A stretch of DNA of 64,000 bases from Hydractinia symbiolongicarpus (GCF_029227915.1 NC_079882.1:21085001-21149000), one strand, 5' to 3'. Positions 33,347-48,658 are shown, counted from the first letter of the stretch. Program-made: numbers and translations. The notes: generated by a model not told the origin, from the letters alone.

Positions 33347-36333
33347 CTTCGTATTTTCTAATTAGTAAAATAGAAAGCGAAAATTAATCTTATTTATTCA
33401 CAATGTGAGTAAAGTTTTCTCTGAATTTCAGAGTCGTCTCATACTTCCCGAGGATTTGTTGTTTCTTAATTTCAATATGGCTGCCTCGCGGAAACTATTT
33501 CTTATCTGTCCAATCACAACAAGAGTTTAACCAAATCACCAGGGGGTAAATAAATATTCGGTTGGACTTTTTACTGCAAGACCTAGCCGAAAACTGAATT
33601 ATTTACGACTTGTTAATAAAAGCAAACATTTTTTTTATTTTTAAATTATAATTATTGTAATTAAACGACCAGACTATGTTGAAGGAGACAGCGGCCGCTA
33701 CTGATAGGGATTTTTTTTGCTTTGAGAAGGGAGCGGGTTGGTGAAATTAAAATACATTTCATCACGGAATACTTCTTTAATTCTTTAGTTTATTAAATCA
33801 GCGACGCTGGAAAAAACTTATAATATAAGGAGAAATAAGGAACAATAAAATATAAATAACTACATATTAGGCTCGCTGTGTTTGTCCAGGCCATGAAAAA
33901 AGTATTGACTATTCTTTTTTTACTTAAACTTATTTTAGCATCTGGAATCCAAAACTAGGACATGTCGTAATGTATAAAAGAAAAATGTATGATAAAAAGA
34001 AAAAAAAAAGATATTTGTTTCCGAAATTTAATGAAGGACAGCTGTTGTCAAGCTTGGATACCCAAAAAACATTCGAAATTTGTATTTTGCTCCCTAAATA
34101 CAAACCCATTTTTTGACTTCTTGTTTTCACATTTACGCAGCAAGCAGTACAAAACAATAAAGTATAAAAATAAAAAATTCTTACATTCTCTTCCAAAAAA
34201 GATGCGAAAAATTCCGAAATTAAACTTTTCTTTTCTTGAGTATTGTGAAACTAACATAGAAAATTTTTTCTTCTTCTTTTTTTAATAATATATTATTCAA
34301 TCAAATAGATTCCTATATTGAAGTCCATAGTAAAGAAGAGAGAGTTATATTGTCATCCTCAATTGCTCATTCAGTACCACCTGTTAAACTTAATTAACGT
34401 ATTTTTTAACGCTAGGGCGACCTCTACGTATATACTAAACAATCAATCAATCAAGTAAGTCCCACTCTCACTCTTTCCCAGTCTCCTGAAATAAATAATA
34501 CATTTCATGTATAGTAATGAAAAATTCTTGTCGCTTAGTACTTTAAGCGTTGTTGACCTTTTTTTTTTTTTGCTTTTTGCTTTTTGCTATGCTCCTTAGC
34601 GAAGCAACCCAAACAAAAACAAATTATTTTCAAGTTTGCCAGGAGTTTTCCTATGAAGCTTTGCAGGGTTTTTTTTTCGGGAATATATTTAATTTCAAGA
34701 AGTAACCAGGAATAGCGGCTTTTTTTCTTCTTCTTTTGTTCCCAGATTGTCAAAAAGCAAAAAAGGTCTGGGGACAAGCTTAGTAAAACATCATCCAAAT
34801 TTTGTTTAGAATATGGCAAAAAGAGACAGTAATTATACATTTGAATAATCTCGATTTACGACTTCCAAATACATAGTCACCTAATAAATTAGGATATTTT
34901 TCTCACTGAAGGATAATTCAGTTCAATTTTTGCTAGGGCTACTTCAAACATTAAAAAATTAAATCTCGCACATCGATATTTCTTGTAATAAATAAACAAT
35001 ATACAAATAACAATAGATCACAACCTCGTCCCCAGGGCTTGTTAGTAGTTGGTTTTTGTGTATTGGGACAAAAAACCTTTAAAGGCCCCTTATGTCTAAG
35101 AATGAAATAAGCATTGCAACAAAACCAACAGAACACATTCTGTCCACTGCTAAGAAAGACTTGTGAACTGTTAATTGTTTTGCACTAGGCAGTAAGCCAA
35201 AACAACTTCTTGCATACTTTAATCTGATGTTTATGTAAGGCATATTCTTTTCACAACTAAGTTGTCGACAAAACATTAAAAACAATAAAAATAAGCATAC
35301 CAAAGTCAAAAGGTGAAATCTAAGGGTGGTGATTTTTTTAACAAAAACACCAAAACAAAACAGATTTACAAAGCAAAGGGAAGAAATTTAAGGGGGTTAA
35401 AATAAGTAACAATTTGAATTTTAATGCTATTCATGTTTCGTGACGTCAGCATAACCCGAGTAAACATGAAAGCATAACAAACGAAATTTAGAATGACTCA
35501 CAAAAAATAAGATAAAAAAATTAAAACAACACGAAGATATAAAACTACAGGCAAAACCAAAAAGACACACAGAATAAAGTATACGCATAATTTTGAAGTT
35601 AAGCAAATGTGGCCGGGTGATTTCGTGCAACATGTTATCAATTTTTATAACTCCTTGTTAACTATAATATTTCTATTCCTAAAGCAAAAAAATATTGCTT
35701 TTCTAGCATTATGATAATAAGCATTGATGTAACCTAGAATAACAGATATAATATTATAAACATCAAACGAAATATTTCAACATTTTACATATTCTATATT
35801 ATGAATAACGTAAAAATAAATCATGCATTAAGATTTCTCGAATCAATATTTCTACCAATATTTCTGAACGCACGCATCTAAAAGTTAATTTCCACTAAAC
35901 TCAATATGTCGTGTCGGACATTAGAAAAAAATGGAAAAAGAAAAAAAAATTCTTTAGTTTCAAAATTTTGAAAAGGACAAACGAATTTTTTTTGACAAAC
36001 AATTTATTTTTAGTTCAACTAAAATTCTCTTCTTTAGAGTTTTAACCCCAACAGGTGCGTGCATATATATATGTAAATATAAATATTCAATTAAGAGTGT
36101 TCAGCGTTTTCATTTCAGTCTCAATAAAAATCCCATTGTTATACATAATTAATAAGCATTTCTTTAATTTCTTCATAAAGTAATAGAAGTGGTCGGTTTC
36201 GAACAAAACAAACCGTTGCTAAGGAGCTTCACAGCACGCGCACTGCATATCTAGACAACATCACACGAATGTCGAAATACATGTAGCAAAAGTGTTTAAC
36301 AAGCACGTTCTGTATCCAAGATCTTATAGGCTT
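33347..36333. other. Intergenic region between DDX11 and PKD2-A
   Basis: Holds the PKD2-A 5' UTR/promoter on its left and the DDX11 3' UTR on its right (minus-strand AATAAA near 36,003-36,008). No gene, RNA or clear transposon seen; short AT-rich frames are treated as noise. Confidence 0.55.
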
Positions 36334-39300
36334 CTAACTTTTAATTCGTTTTCCAGCAAAGAACTAAAACAAAAAGTCAATAAACAACTAATTATTCATA
36401 AAAAAAAATGTTAATAATCTTTCGCTATCATTATGTTGTTGTCGCCATAGAAACGAACATGATAAAATCAAAACATCTGGTAGCCAAGAGAAACAAACAG
36501 CACTAACCACAGTACTTGTGTTCTCAGGAAACGTGTCGCATAAACAAAACATTCCTCGCACAACAAAGCCGCTGTTATCACACACGTTGTTTCGTGTTAA
36601 GGAAAAAGATAAAAACGTGCATTAAAAATGCAGTTGTTTTTTTTTTCGTATTTATTAGCTATAAACTTTCGTTTCTCTGATTGTATTTACTCTACTTCAG
36701 ATTTCAAGTTAGATAAATTTATTTTACTAAACATTTTCGTTTTCGTTGTCGTCATATACCCAGCAACAGCTTAAATAAAACCACCCCTAAGCGATAACTG
36801 GCAGCGGAAAAGTTTAAATGAAAACTAACGGTAAGGTGCAGTATAGGTCTGGTCACATTTTACCGCATTTTTTATTTTTTAAAAAAAGCAAAAAAAATAG
36901 CTTCGTAACCCCCCGAATAACTTATGTTATCACGATGTTATCAGCGTTTTGAGTGTTTAAAATATTACTCGAATATTCAACGTTAAATTTGACCATACCT
37001 TGCTAATCGAAGCACAAGCTGGCCCAAATCGACTATGACATTGTAATTGTGATCGTATCCAAGATGGTAGCTTGTTTTGAACATTTGGTTTTGAATATCT
37101 TTGATCAACAAGAATGATTGAAGCGTAATCTTCTTTGTGGCGTATTGCTCGACCTAGATATTGTGAAAAAAGTTGTATGATAGAGCCTGGTACAGCTAAA
37201 TAATGAAGTGGTGCGACCTAAAATTACTATTGCAATTTTTTACGTGGCTCTACACGTTATAATTATTAGTCTAACTAGTTAGCAATGTGGTATTTTGCAG
37301 ACTAAAATATATGAAAACCAACTTTATGCACTCCCCATGTACAAGTAAATATTCACTATTAAAAAATTACTTGTATTATTTGAGAAAGCTTCAAAAGAGA
37401 TAAAACATATGGTTAGTCCGTTAAATGACATTCCAAAACAACCTAAATTTGACTTTATTATGCTGATTTGAGCATTCCTCTATCTATTCTATCTATTTCA
37501 TACAGAATAAAGGAAAATGGACAGAACGTTGTTTCTCAAAACAGTATGATCTTCTAGACTGCCGTTTGCAGTTATTCCATGCTACCATAAAGACGTAGGT
37601 AAGGCAGGTGTAATAATATATTTATAGTTAAAGAAAGTTACACACCTATCGATTGGTTGACAGCCTTCATACAAATATTCTCATAATGTTCCTGTCCAGC
37701 GGAAGGCTATAAAAAGCAATTATTTTATAACTTCTGCAATGTACTGTATTTAAAATGTGAACTGTATAATTAAAAAATCTATTTATATTCAGGGTCTTTT
37801 ACATTTCATAAAACGCGTTCCTCTAAATTTAGATATTTATTAATAGAATAACCCAAGTCAAATATTGATTCAAAAAAGTCAGAAAAACATTCCAGCATTC
37901 TAGACACCAACTTAGCAGCCCTTGACATTTTTCAACACTGTTATACATAACACAAAAATGATTCGTTGCACTTACCCCGATACTTTTATTTAAGAATTCC
38001 ATCTTTTCTTTCAGTTCTGGGGATTGTATATTTGGGTAAGGTAGTCCAACCATTATAACGCATCTACAATAGGGTTTAAAAGTTTTGTTTTTATGCACAA
38101 AATATACATAATTTTCAGTTTGTAGGTGCTGCATACCAAAGCCAATACGAGTGGGAATGTTCAGATAAAAATACAAGGAGGGGGAATCTTTAGATAAAAA
38201 TACAAATAAAATTGATAAACATACCACACTTACCGGCCCAGATCATCTGAGAAATTTATTCCTTCACTCATCTTTCCACCAACAACACTGAGCAGTAAAG
38301 CACCACCAGTTACACCTCTCTAACAAATAATATAAAATTTTATATATATATAGATATACACATACTCCTCATTTCCCTTCACTAATTACTTACCCTAATA
38401 GAGTTGGTGTAATCCAATAACACTTTATCACAAGATCCAGATTTTCTTGGTTCCCTAAATATCTTTAGGTATACATTAACATTACATGTTAGTCAATTAA
38501 ATCTGACAGTAGACACTCTTTGATACTGACTAACCTTTTTTCTGAGCTCGATTTTCTTCAGAATACCACATGAAAGCCATCTCTTATAAACAATATCTTC
38601 ATAGTCGTATGACGCAAAGAAGCAGACTACACCTCCAGGAACAACCGTGCAAATGTTACACAACATACGACCTAGCTCGTCTATCTGAAAAATGAAAGCA
38701 TTAGTCATAACTGCATGAGGTATGGGGTGTTGGGATTAATAGATACAGTTGGAGTGGTGAAGCAAAGCAAAGTCTTGGTACGAGATAAAAGAATGAATAA
38801 CCATAGATATATTTCTTAACATTCAATTTTAGATAATTATAAAAACTTATTCAGACTGTGCTTTTTAAAATTTTAACTTGTGAATACGTTCTTTCTATCA
38901 CCAGAATTAAACGTTATAGTAATTTATATTAAGAGGTTCTTATGGTGACTTTTATAACAGTTTTTAAGAAAATTCAGAACGTTTCTAGTTGATAGGTGTC
39001 GAGAGACAAATGTTTCCAAACATCAGATAGGGTTATAGTAATAAGATACAAGATAAAAAGCAACAAATTAGCGGAATGGGGCATAATACCTCAACATTTT
39101 AGGTCGATTGGGGTTAACAAGGTTTACTCACCAAATCATATTTACTTCGATTTTGAAACGTGAAATCATAATCTATTGACGAAGGACCTTTACATAGAGA
39201 TAGAGCTATCAAGTTTTCTGGTGGTATGACATGGCCTAAATATATATTTGAATTTTAAAGTAAAAAATATACGGAGTACCATAATACAAGCCGTACGTGA

Positions 39301-42300
39301 GTTTGTGCAGGGAGATTACTGCTGATGTCTAGTAATGACAAATATTATATTGTAATGGTTAGTCCGTGTAACATATTTACAACATTAATATTTTAATGCC
39401 ACAACATGAATTCTACATGAGAATTTCACTTGTGTGTACGCATTTTAATTTGGATGTGCCGCAAAATACATACCACATGAAAATTCAACAATCCTGTCAC
39501 TGTGGACATTCGCAGAGTATAACAACACATTTCTAAATTCAGATATCTAGAAAATGAAAACAAAAAGATAACAACTACAGTAGGAGCATAAGGTTCAAAA
39601 ACGATACGGTGGAGTTCATTGCTTTTTCAAACATGTGACAACAATTTTTCATACAATCAATATTCGCTTCGCAAAAATATTTGTTTATTTTATAACCAGA
39701 GATCTGGTCAATCCAGTCAGCTGTGTTTTACTACTGACCAAGACCTATTTTTGACCTTGAACTCGCTTATACAAAACTGTTACCTCCTATTGCCCAGAGC
39801 TATGTTATTAGGAGGACGTAACATTTACTCAGACAAATCCCTTTGGAGGAAAAGTTTTATATGCAATATTAAATACTAAAGATGTTAGCTAGCTAAGAAA
39901 AACAAATGAGTCAAAAATATTATTTTTTTGACATACTTGTTAGTAAATTAATATAAATGTTTAAGCTAAAAAAAATAATTTGCCTGAAATACAATTAAAG
40001 GTAAGTGATCTGCTAACATCATTAACCCTATTCAGGTCTGGCTTTTGTGGGGCTCCGAAAAGGGTTTGTGCAAAAGTTACTTTGTTTGAGTCGACAGTCC
40101 ATGGTTTAGTTGATTCACAGAATCTGGTTGTGTATTCATATATATAAAATACATATATACTTATATATACATATATACAGCAACAAAATAGAAAAGAATT
40201 TCAAAGTGAACTTTCAAAATGTCAATAATCACTTATGCACTTTTATACCCCCACAGGATCGCCTCTCTTTTTAGAGTCAAATTGAGCAGAATTGTCAGTC
40301 TTTTTGAGAACATAACGATATTTTTATAAAACCTTTTTAAAATCGAGGAGAACTAAGGACTTTTGAAGAGGCGTAGCAATCATGCCCAATCAGATAAGGA
40401 ACAAAAAAGTCCAACAACATACAGGTTGCATTGTACCACCAGCAACAATGACTGCTTTACATTCTTGCAATACATCAATGAAATGAACAGCAGGATTCAA
40501 CAACAAAAATTTGAACGTGGATTTGCTGGGCAGATCTAAAAAAAGCTAAAGCTGCCATAATTGCCCCTCTTGTAACATTTTGAAAATGCTTGGTTAAAAT
40601 GAAATCCTTACTATCTTTAGTAATTAGTATTCTGCCATCTTTATCAGCATTGGTAAGTGCATCTAAAAATGCCTCTATGTAAACAAACTGGGATGAATGT
40701 ACTGCATTTGTCGAATCCTTTTCCATGTTCTGGAATTTGTCTATGAAACCATTCAACTAAATAAATTTGAAAAATAATGCACAAAAGTTAAAAATAAAAT
40801 AAATAATAATAATAATAAAAACGAATAGAAGAGCACCTTTTTTCCTATTTGACTTTTTTCACAATATCTTCTTATCTAAAAAACATTCAAGACATTTGAA
40901 AGGAATATTACAAAAACGAATTTATGAAATAAGTTTGTTAAGTGTAGCAGTAATTGCTACAACGTTTATGGTTTTTACAAAATCCTGAAAACACGTATTA
41001 TGTTTTCAGGACTTTAAAATTTGTTGTTACCAAGGAAAAGACAGAAAATTGAAATCCACGTTAACCTTGTGTTACGCTTATTTCTTTACAGAAAATTAAA
41101 ATCCACGTTAACCTTGTGTTACGCTTATTTCTTTAATAAAACAGATTGACGAGGATACAATTTCACTTGATCGACCAAACGGTTTTCGGGAAAATGTTAA
41201 GTGGTTTAAAAATCATATCATATGTGTTATTAGTAGACTAAATATAGATGGTCAAACTACACAAGGGAAATGGAGACGAAGTTTACAAACTTGCTCTTTA
41301 TATGTATGTTTTTTGTATTACATAATTTAAAAATGGAAAGCTTTGTTTGTCGATGGTGTTGGCTTAACTTTTATATTACAGTAATTTGTGTTTCGTAAGA
41401 ATTTTACAAGCCACAATCTCAGCAAACATGCTAGTTTACCTTGACTAAGTTTTCTTATATGAACACCCCCTAAGAAAGCTTTACGTGGGAGAAATTTTCT
41501 CATTTTACAATCGTAGTTTAATAACTGATGCTTTGAAACAGTATATCTTTCACTGAACCTATTTAGTTTTGAGCATGGCAGGATATTAGTCAAATGGATA
41601 AAAAATCCTTACCTTAAACAAATTGACATTGTCGATTTTTGAGGAGTAAACAAAATTGTTGATTGTCTTCAATGATGAAGCTGTTTGTTTTAAATCATTT
41701 TTTTCTAAAATAAAGAGAAATAATCCATGGGTATAAATGAATGAATTTAAATTAGAATTAAACAAGAAAACATTACATCAAATTACCTTTCAATGCAGAA
41801 AGCAAAGAATTCAACACAAACAAGATTTGTTCGATGTACATAAGATTCTTCGCTTTTAGCCTTGTCCTTAAAAATAAAAATAAGTCAACAACTGTAGAAA
41901 ATATTCATCTATATGATTTCACAATTTTTATACCTGTATCTATCTCTATATTGCATTAACTGGTTGACTGATGAAGAAATCTAAAGGGGCGCAAAGTAAT
42001 TTATCAACCAGGTACATCTTAACACAGTTGTGGTGGTGGTAAACTGCTAAAAATTAGCAATGCAGAAAAAAAGTCTACCTGGAGTGCAGTTATTTCGACA
42101 CTGTGAATGGTGTTTATCGTTTCAATCAAGTTATGACCTTCATCAATGATTACAACATTTCCTTTCAGATTTATACCAACAGCATCTCTTGTTGATTTAT
42201 GAAGTAGTGTCTGATACGGTAAAACTACTAACTATAAATGAATGAATGAATGAATAAATAAATTATACATAATACGGAAATTAAAAGATTTTTCCAAAAC

Positions 42301-45300
42301 GTAAGAACAGAAAGAACCTGGTGATATAAGAAAATGAATGAACAACATCAGTATTATTTCATTTTCGCGTTCTTTTTAACAAACAAAAAACTTAAAAAAA
42401 AAACCTGTGCTTCAGGAATTGAATGCCGAGTTCCATAATAAGGGCAAGTATCCAAATCCTTTCCTAATGACACCAACTGTTCAATATCATGCACATCAAC
42501 CTGTTAATAAGCAGAAAGTATGGGTTCGTTTAACAAATTGTGATATGAATTAATACATCAATTAGGATTAAAGTAATGTTAAAAGACACAACATTAATGT
42601 TGATTTATGTTAAGCCAGAAAAAAAGTTAATCTAAATAAAGAAGGATAAAGTGATAACAAATGTTTACAAAACAACGATAGCAGTTTTGTCAGTAAGTTT
42701 TTTAAGTTTTACTACAGCATACCACGGCATGGTCCTTAAACTCCTTAAACCTTTTATAGTTGTAATATGGACACCCAGATGCCTTTTCTTTTTTTCGCTT
42801 CTTTCTCACTTGCTTTCCTTCAACTTTCTCATCTTCCTTTTCTATAAAATAAGCATTTACGTTAGCAAACAACATTTTAAAGAAGTGACAGCCTTTCCTT
42901 CTCTTTGAATTATTACCCAGTTTGAAAAGTGAAACTTAAATAACCATCAGTGTGCTTATTTAACACAAATTTTTTAGGAATATTCAAATATTTCTTTAAG
43001 ATCTCAAATATGTCCTTTTCATGTTGCACTTTTTTCCAGTCGATTAAAATGGAAGTCATAATAAACAAGAGTCATTACATGCCCACATGTTTACATGCCT
43101 TAGTTTTTTACATGCGTTATGTGCCCTAGTGTCTTCATGTGCCTTAGTGCTTTTCAAGCCTTAGATCATTACATGCCCTAATTTTTTAGGTTTTTTAGTG
43201 CCTTACTGGTTTATGTGCCTTAGTGCTTTTGTGTTAATTAATATTTCATAAAAACATAATATAAATATGGACAAATATATAAAGCAAAAACAAACTCTTA
43301 GGCTCTTTTAAGCTTTATGCAAAGAATTTGGACAATTTTTTAACTCTTTCTGCCACAACTCATAAATTGTATTGTTTGTTTGCCAACATCAGGTTGAACA
43401 AATTTTATTCATACTTAAATACATTCTTTGCAACGGCAGCTCAACAATGAAATTTAAAAAGGATTAGTTCAATAAAAGTAAAATAAAACACAAGTTTCTT
43501 TTGCTTTTTGCAGCATGTTTCTGTCTGAGAAAGTCTTAACAACAACTATCAAGAATAAGATTTTCATCCTGCCTTCCCTACTTTTAAAAGAATGTGTTGT
43601 TTTATTTTGAGTATAATTTTTATTTTTATTTTGACTTTTCTTTTTCTTTTTCTTTTTTTACTAGAAACTTGCTTAAGTTATACCATGCTTTGTAAAAAAC
43701 TTTCATTACTGTAAAAATATTATTACACTTTTTATACTTTAGTGTACGTCTGACAATCGCTCAGTGTGGAACTGTGGGTTATGCACTTTTAATGTGTACA
43801 TACGAAAATAAATTAATCCACCCAAGTTCTGCTGTTTATTTTATTGAACACTGTTTTGATATCATTCCTATACAAGATATATAGCATGCTTTTTATACAT
43901 GCTAAGCATACTATATTCGAGTGTGAACCTCCCCTGAGTGAAAATAATTACTCTATTATACTAATAAATCAAGGGGAGGCCATAGGTATGTTAATCATTC
44001 AATACGCAAAAAAGGCACATAAACACATACAGGCATGTGATTTAGCAGAGTCAATAGACAATTATAAGTTCCAGACCTATGCATACCTTTTTTCTTTTTC
44101 TGCATGTCAAGACATTTTTCATTGATTTTGTGACCACTTTTTAACATTTGAACATCCGCATTGATACAATACGTCTGTAACGTAAAAAAAAAAAGAAGAA
44201 AAATCAAAGCTACCCATCTGTCCATGTCACTCAAGAAGTACAACTTACCTGTCGTGAAGCTAAAGCAACAACTCGTATTTTATCAGCAAAAGGTGATTTC
44301 TGTACTTCGTGTATAAATTGAGCAAGCTGTGAATGAGTACGACTACAATAGAATATCTAAAAAAAGAATTTAAATTTATACAATTTACACAAGTAAAAAA
44401 ATAAAAGGTTGGCTAGAAAAGGTTAAGATTACTATCTCAAGCGTTTTCTTAAAATTAATAAACATAGCTTTCAATTTTTCGGCGAAAAGTTATTACGTAA
44501 ACCTTGAAATGCTGATTAAAATAATGTATAGGATCGTGTGCTTGCAACAAACAATTTTCAGGGATATAAGGTTTAAAATTATTTTAACATCATCAATCCA
44601 CTTGTTCTTGTTAGTATTTTGGTTGCTTTATTTTATATACTTATACTTTATTTATATAAGTTAATATAAGTTTCAGTATAAGTACAGGTACAGCAGCTTT
44701 CTCTACATTGTAGAATGAATTGTGGTGTTTTTAAGCTTTGTAAGGAGATTTTCTCGTAAGAATGAAATATGGCGATATTTAAGCTTTGTAGGGACGCTTC
44801 TAGTTATTTTAGAAAGTAATATAACCTATGGTCCTTCTTTTCGCCTCAACGAGTGTCATACACTAATATATAGAGCTTTGTAAACAACTGCAACTTGTCT
44901 GCTACTGCATTATAACATAAAAATGTGCTGCATGAGTGTTGGTTGAAACAGAGTATACTAGTGTCGGATCATTTCAACAAAACACTAGATGCATACCTTC
45001 ATGCCATGTTGTTCTTCTTCGTCTATTTCATCTTCCTCTGAGGTACTAAAAAAGACAGTTGAAACTATATCTAAAAAAGTAAAAGCTTTATGTATTTTAT
45101 ATAACATGGAAGTATTGATACGTGCAATAAAAAATAAGAGTGGCACCTGTCCTCTCCCTTGACATCTTCGTTATCACTGGTGTAGTCAACCAAGAGAGCC
45201 TCATCTTCATTTTCTTTTTCTACTACATCATTTTCCATGCTAGTGGCAATTGAAGGGCAATCATCTCTCTTTTAAATAAAGTTAATATTTTTGTGCAAAA

Positions 45301-48300
45301 ATTTATATGTAATGCACTTTGCCTGCCTGGCTGCCTGTTTTCTGTGACAGGTAAAAGCAATTATATTTTTACCATCTATAACAGATGACACTAAATTTAT
45401 GAGAAAATTTATGTTAGGTTAATATCCTAATATAATTTAATTGTTTTTATTGATTAGGGCAGAGAAATATTTAATATGTTTTTGACAAACATTTAAGTAA
45501 AGTGTTTATAGGTTTTTTGATGATGTCATCAATTTGTCTGTTTCAAAACAGGTGGGTAGTCAAGTTTTGGAGTTGATGTCAGTTTTCTCCATCCATTTTC
45601 ACGCTACTTGGCGTCCAGTAGTTCCAATGGCTTCACTAACTTAATTACCTGAGTTATGCTGATATTCTTACAATCTTAAATTCGCGAAGAATGTTGTTGC
45701 TAAATTAAATGCACATGAATGTCATGTTGCGCGAAAAAGCTAATTAAACAGCGGAATTTATTTTCTCTCTCTTTAAATTACACTCACAGAGATGTTATGT
45801 TAAAGTGTTTTTATGTTACAATACGATGACATTGTCAACAGAAAAAATAAACAAGCAACAAACAAACCAATTATATTACAATGTGAATATAGCTATGTAT
45901 TTAAAAATCGTAGCTAAAAATTTATAGTAGTATATTTTATAGTGTTTTATCTGGACAATGTAGTATTAGCATTTGAAAAATATAAAATTCATGTTTTTAA
46001 TATTGCTTTTTCACATGTCCTCTCACAAAAGCACAACTCATATTTGCTTTTGCTTCCTTTCTGCATAGTCATTTGAAATAACCTCTCAAGCAAAGAGAAT
46101 GAGAGGTTGCATACAAAAATCATGTATTTTTGAAAATTAACCTATTGTATTGAGTGAAAAGAATACTTGATAAATTTTAAAGCATGCAAAAAGTTTGATG
46201 ACCTCATAAGCAAGGTTTTTTTAAAAACCATGTCAAAGGTTGGCTTTATTCTTAACTGGTTAATTATTTTATATAAACAATTCGGTTTCGGTCACCTTAA
46301 TTTTTTAAATATTGAAATGTTAACAAACCTTGCGCTTCTTTGCTCTTTTATTTTTTCTAATGTCTTCCAATTTCAGTTTTTGCTTCTTTCGTTTCTCTTC
46401 CCTCTCCTAGTAAATTCCGTAATACTTAAACCATTTAATCTAAACTAGTCTTGTTAAAGTAAAAAAAAAGATAAAGCATATTAACTGAGCTGTATCGAAG
46501 ACCAGTTGCAGACTATAACAACATAAACATATTAGCTTTAGTGAAGGCTAAGGTAAACAAATTGCTATGCTTTGACAATTGTACTGCTCAATATTGTCAG
46601 GTTGTAGGTAAAAAGAGATTTTATTATGCAATTATATCACTAAACAATATTAATATTCTGTGTTTTTCAGAGAAAAAAATTCATTTTTTGGATTACAGTT
46701 TTTGCTCAACAAGGATTTCTTAGATAATTAGGACATGCGCAGCTGATGTTAGGCCTACCTGCCTGTTTGACTAACAAAAACAAGTCGTTAGAAATTTTAA
46801 CCTTAACTTTCCCAATGAGATCATTAGCAGCTTTTTGTTGGAAATAATCATCAACCCATGTTGGTTCTAAATTTAAGTAAGTGTTGCATAGATTAATTTA
46901 CAACACATTTTCACAATTGCTGTTTGAAATAAAAATAATATTCATGAAACAAATACCTTACCATTGTCTTCTTCATCTTTACTTTCTCTACATATAATTA
47001 ATGCATTATAAAACCTCATTTAGAAAGACATCAACATATTGATTTACACTCTTTTTCATAAGCATGACTTACCCGGCCTTAAAATCCCTCAAATATTAAG
47101 CATAAGACAACCATAATCTGAGCCGAGCTTTAATCTTGAGGCATAGTTTTTCAACAAAATAAATAATAAACAAATAACAAAATAGTGTTTTAGAGAAAAA
47201 AAAGTCTTATACACCCTTTTTTATACATATAGCCTGAAGAATCCTAAAAATAATCTAAGCATAATTTGAGACTCAAAAAACCTTTTTTCTAGCCACACTA
47301 CAGCTGTTCCAAAAATACATATGCTTATAAAAAAGAGTGTATTGAATTATTGCATGTACTCACTTTAAACTTGAACTGCCAGAAAGAATATTCTTTGTTT
47401 CTTCCTCCTTTTGTGTTTCATAATCCCGTAACCAAGTTAATGCACCACATATCAAGCTAAGAGATTTTCCCTAGAGTAAAAAATTTCTAGTGTGATGTTT
47501 TTACTGGAGTAAAAAGATAAAAACTCAAAATATATTAGTTGTTCTCAATATATTTACTAAAAACACAACACAAAATTTGCTTGACAAAAGATACTATCCA
47601 GATCAAGATTGCCTGTTTAATTAACAATGACAAAATTTTATTATATAGCTCCTCTTTTTTTATTGTTAAAACTAGTCTTAAGCCCATAGAAAAATCCACT
47701 GTTTCTCATGTTATGCATATTTCAGTTCTCAGACTTCTGCCTATTGTACATATTTCCTGCATGGGTTTTATTTTTGTCTGCTTGTCACGAAGCAATCAAA
47801 TTGCTATATGTCCAAAATAAATCTGCGACATAACCATTTAAACAGAATACGGGTGCTATTATAAAGATGCTCGACTTAAAAGCATACTGTAGCTTCATAT
47901 TATTATTGAAAAGTCAATTAATTAACCTAGTGTTTTGAATAAAATTCACCCAGAATAAACAACCCTAAAATTTCAAATTTGTTCACAAATTTGAAGTTTT
48001 AGGCACGTACATTTACGTTTTTTATGCCATGAAGAATTGCATTGGAATACTTTTTAACATTTATTCTGCAAACTTTCTGAACATGAAATTGTTGTAGGAG
48101 TTAAGTAGATTATTGCTAAGTTTACGTAAAACTCTTCTGGAGGGGCTACAAAATTCTTTTGTGTGCAAAATATTTTTTGCATGCTATTATTAACCTTGCA
48201 TGATTGTCACCATTCATGCAATTTTTTAACCAATGAACGGGTGCGTGACTTAAATTGTGAAATATCATCAGAAAATTTTTTCGAATTTAACATTAAAGAC

Positions 48301-48658
48301 AGGCAGGTGCATTTTTATTCCTAGTACATATATACACATTTCCACACTGATTATTAAAATATTTATTTAATAAAAATATAAAATTCACCATCAGTTAAAC
48401 AAATTGAGGTCATAAACTTAACACTTTCCCCCTCATGCTATTATGCAGAACATATAATATTAGGACAGGAAAAGCATGGAAATCAGTAGAAGTGGCAAGG
48501 ATTAGCAAACGTCTTACTGTTCCTGTTGGACTTTCAAAAATACCAATCTTTTCGTTCTCAATCGTGTAGTATAAATGTTTCATAAAATTCTGCTGGATAT
48601 CATATGGTTTGAATGGAAATTCAAAATAGCCTTCCTCCTTAAATTTCGATTCATTCAT
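36334..48658 (-). CDS. DDX11: DDX11/CHL1-type iron-sulphur DNA helicase (27 exons)
   Basis: Superfamily 2 XPD-like 5'-3' helicase acting in sister-chromatid cohesion and replication-fork repair. Exons: 48658-48518, 47470-47364, 46987-46962, 46866-46802, 46406-46329, 45268-45147, 45045-44997, 44356-44249, 44174-44087, 42841-42723, 42500-42405, 42231-42079, 41980-41934, 41866-41787, 41704-41613, 40875-40837, 40756-40612, 40535-40423, 39546-39474, 39235-39132, 38684-38535, 38462-38394, 38319-38234, 38063-37976, 37706-37646, 37153-36999, 36363-36334. Phases are continuous; product 827 aa (human about 906-970). Motifs: Walker A SPTGTGKS split by intron 1, Ia YCSRTHSQL, iron-sulphur Cys235/253/285/320, motif II DEGH (residues 363-366, usually DEAH), [30 protein letters not shown], and [16 protein letters not shown]. 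The start is the ATG giving [10 protein letters not shown]. Exon 4 has a weak GTTAAA donor, so its end is least sure. Confidence 0.92.
41041..41135. repeat. 47-bp tandem duplication in a DDX11 intron
   Basis: Two adjacent copies beginning ACAGAAAATT and ending GCTTATTTCTTTA, almost identical. Confidence 0.85.
43076..43236. repeat. Degenerate minisatellite in a DDX11 intron
   Basis: Around eight loose repeats of ACATGCCTTAGTGYTTTT-type units of 17-20 bp, in the 1.2 kb intron between exons 9 and 10. Confidence 0.7.

Noticed and set aside
36334-48658. Helicase as FANCJ, RTEL1 or XPD
   Set aside because: The N-terminus ([31 protein letters not shown]), the KYC/CPYYGTR-type iron-sulphur region and the short C-terminus match DDX11. 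No long FANCJ or RTEL1 C-terminal extension is present.
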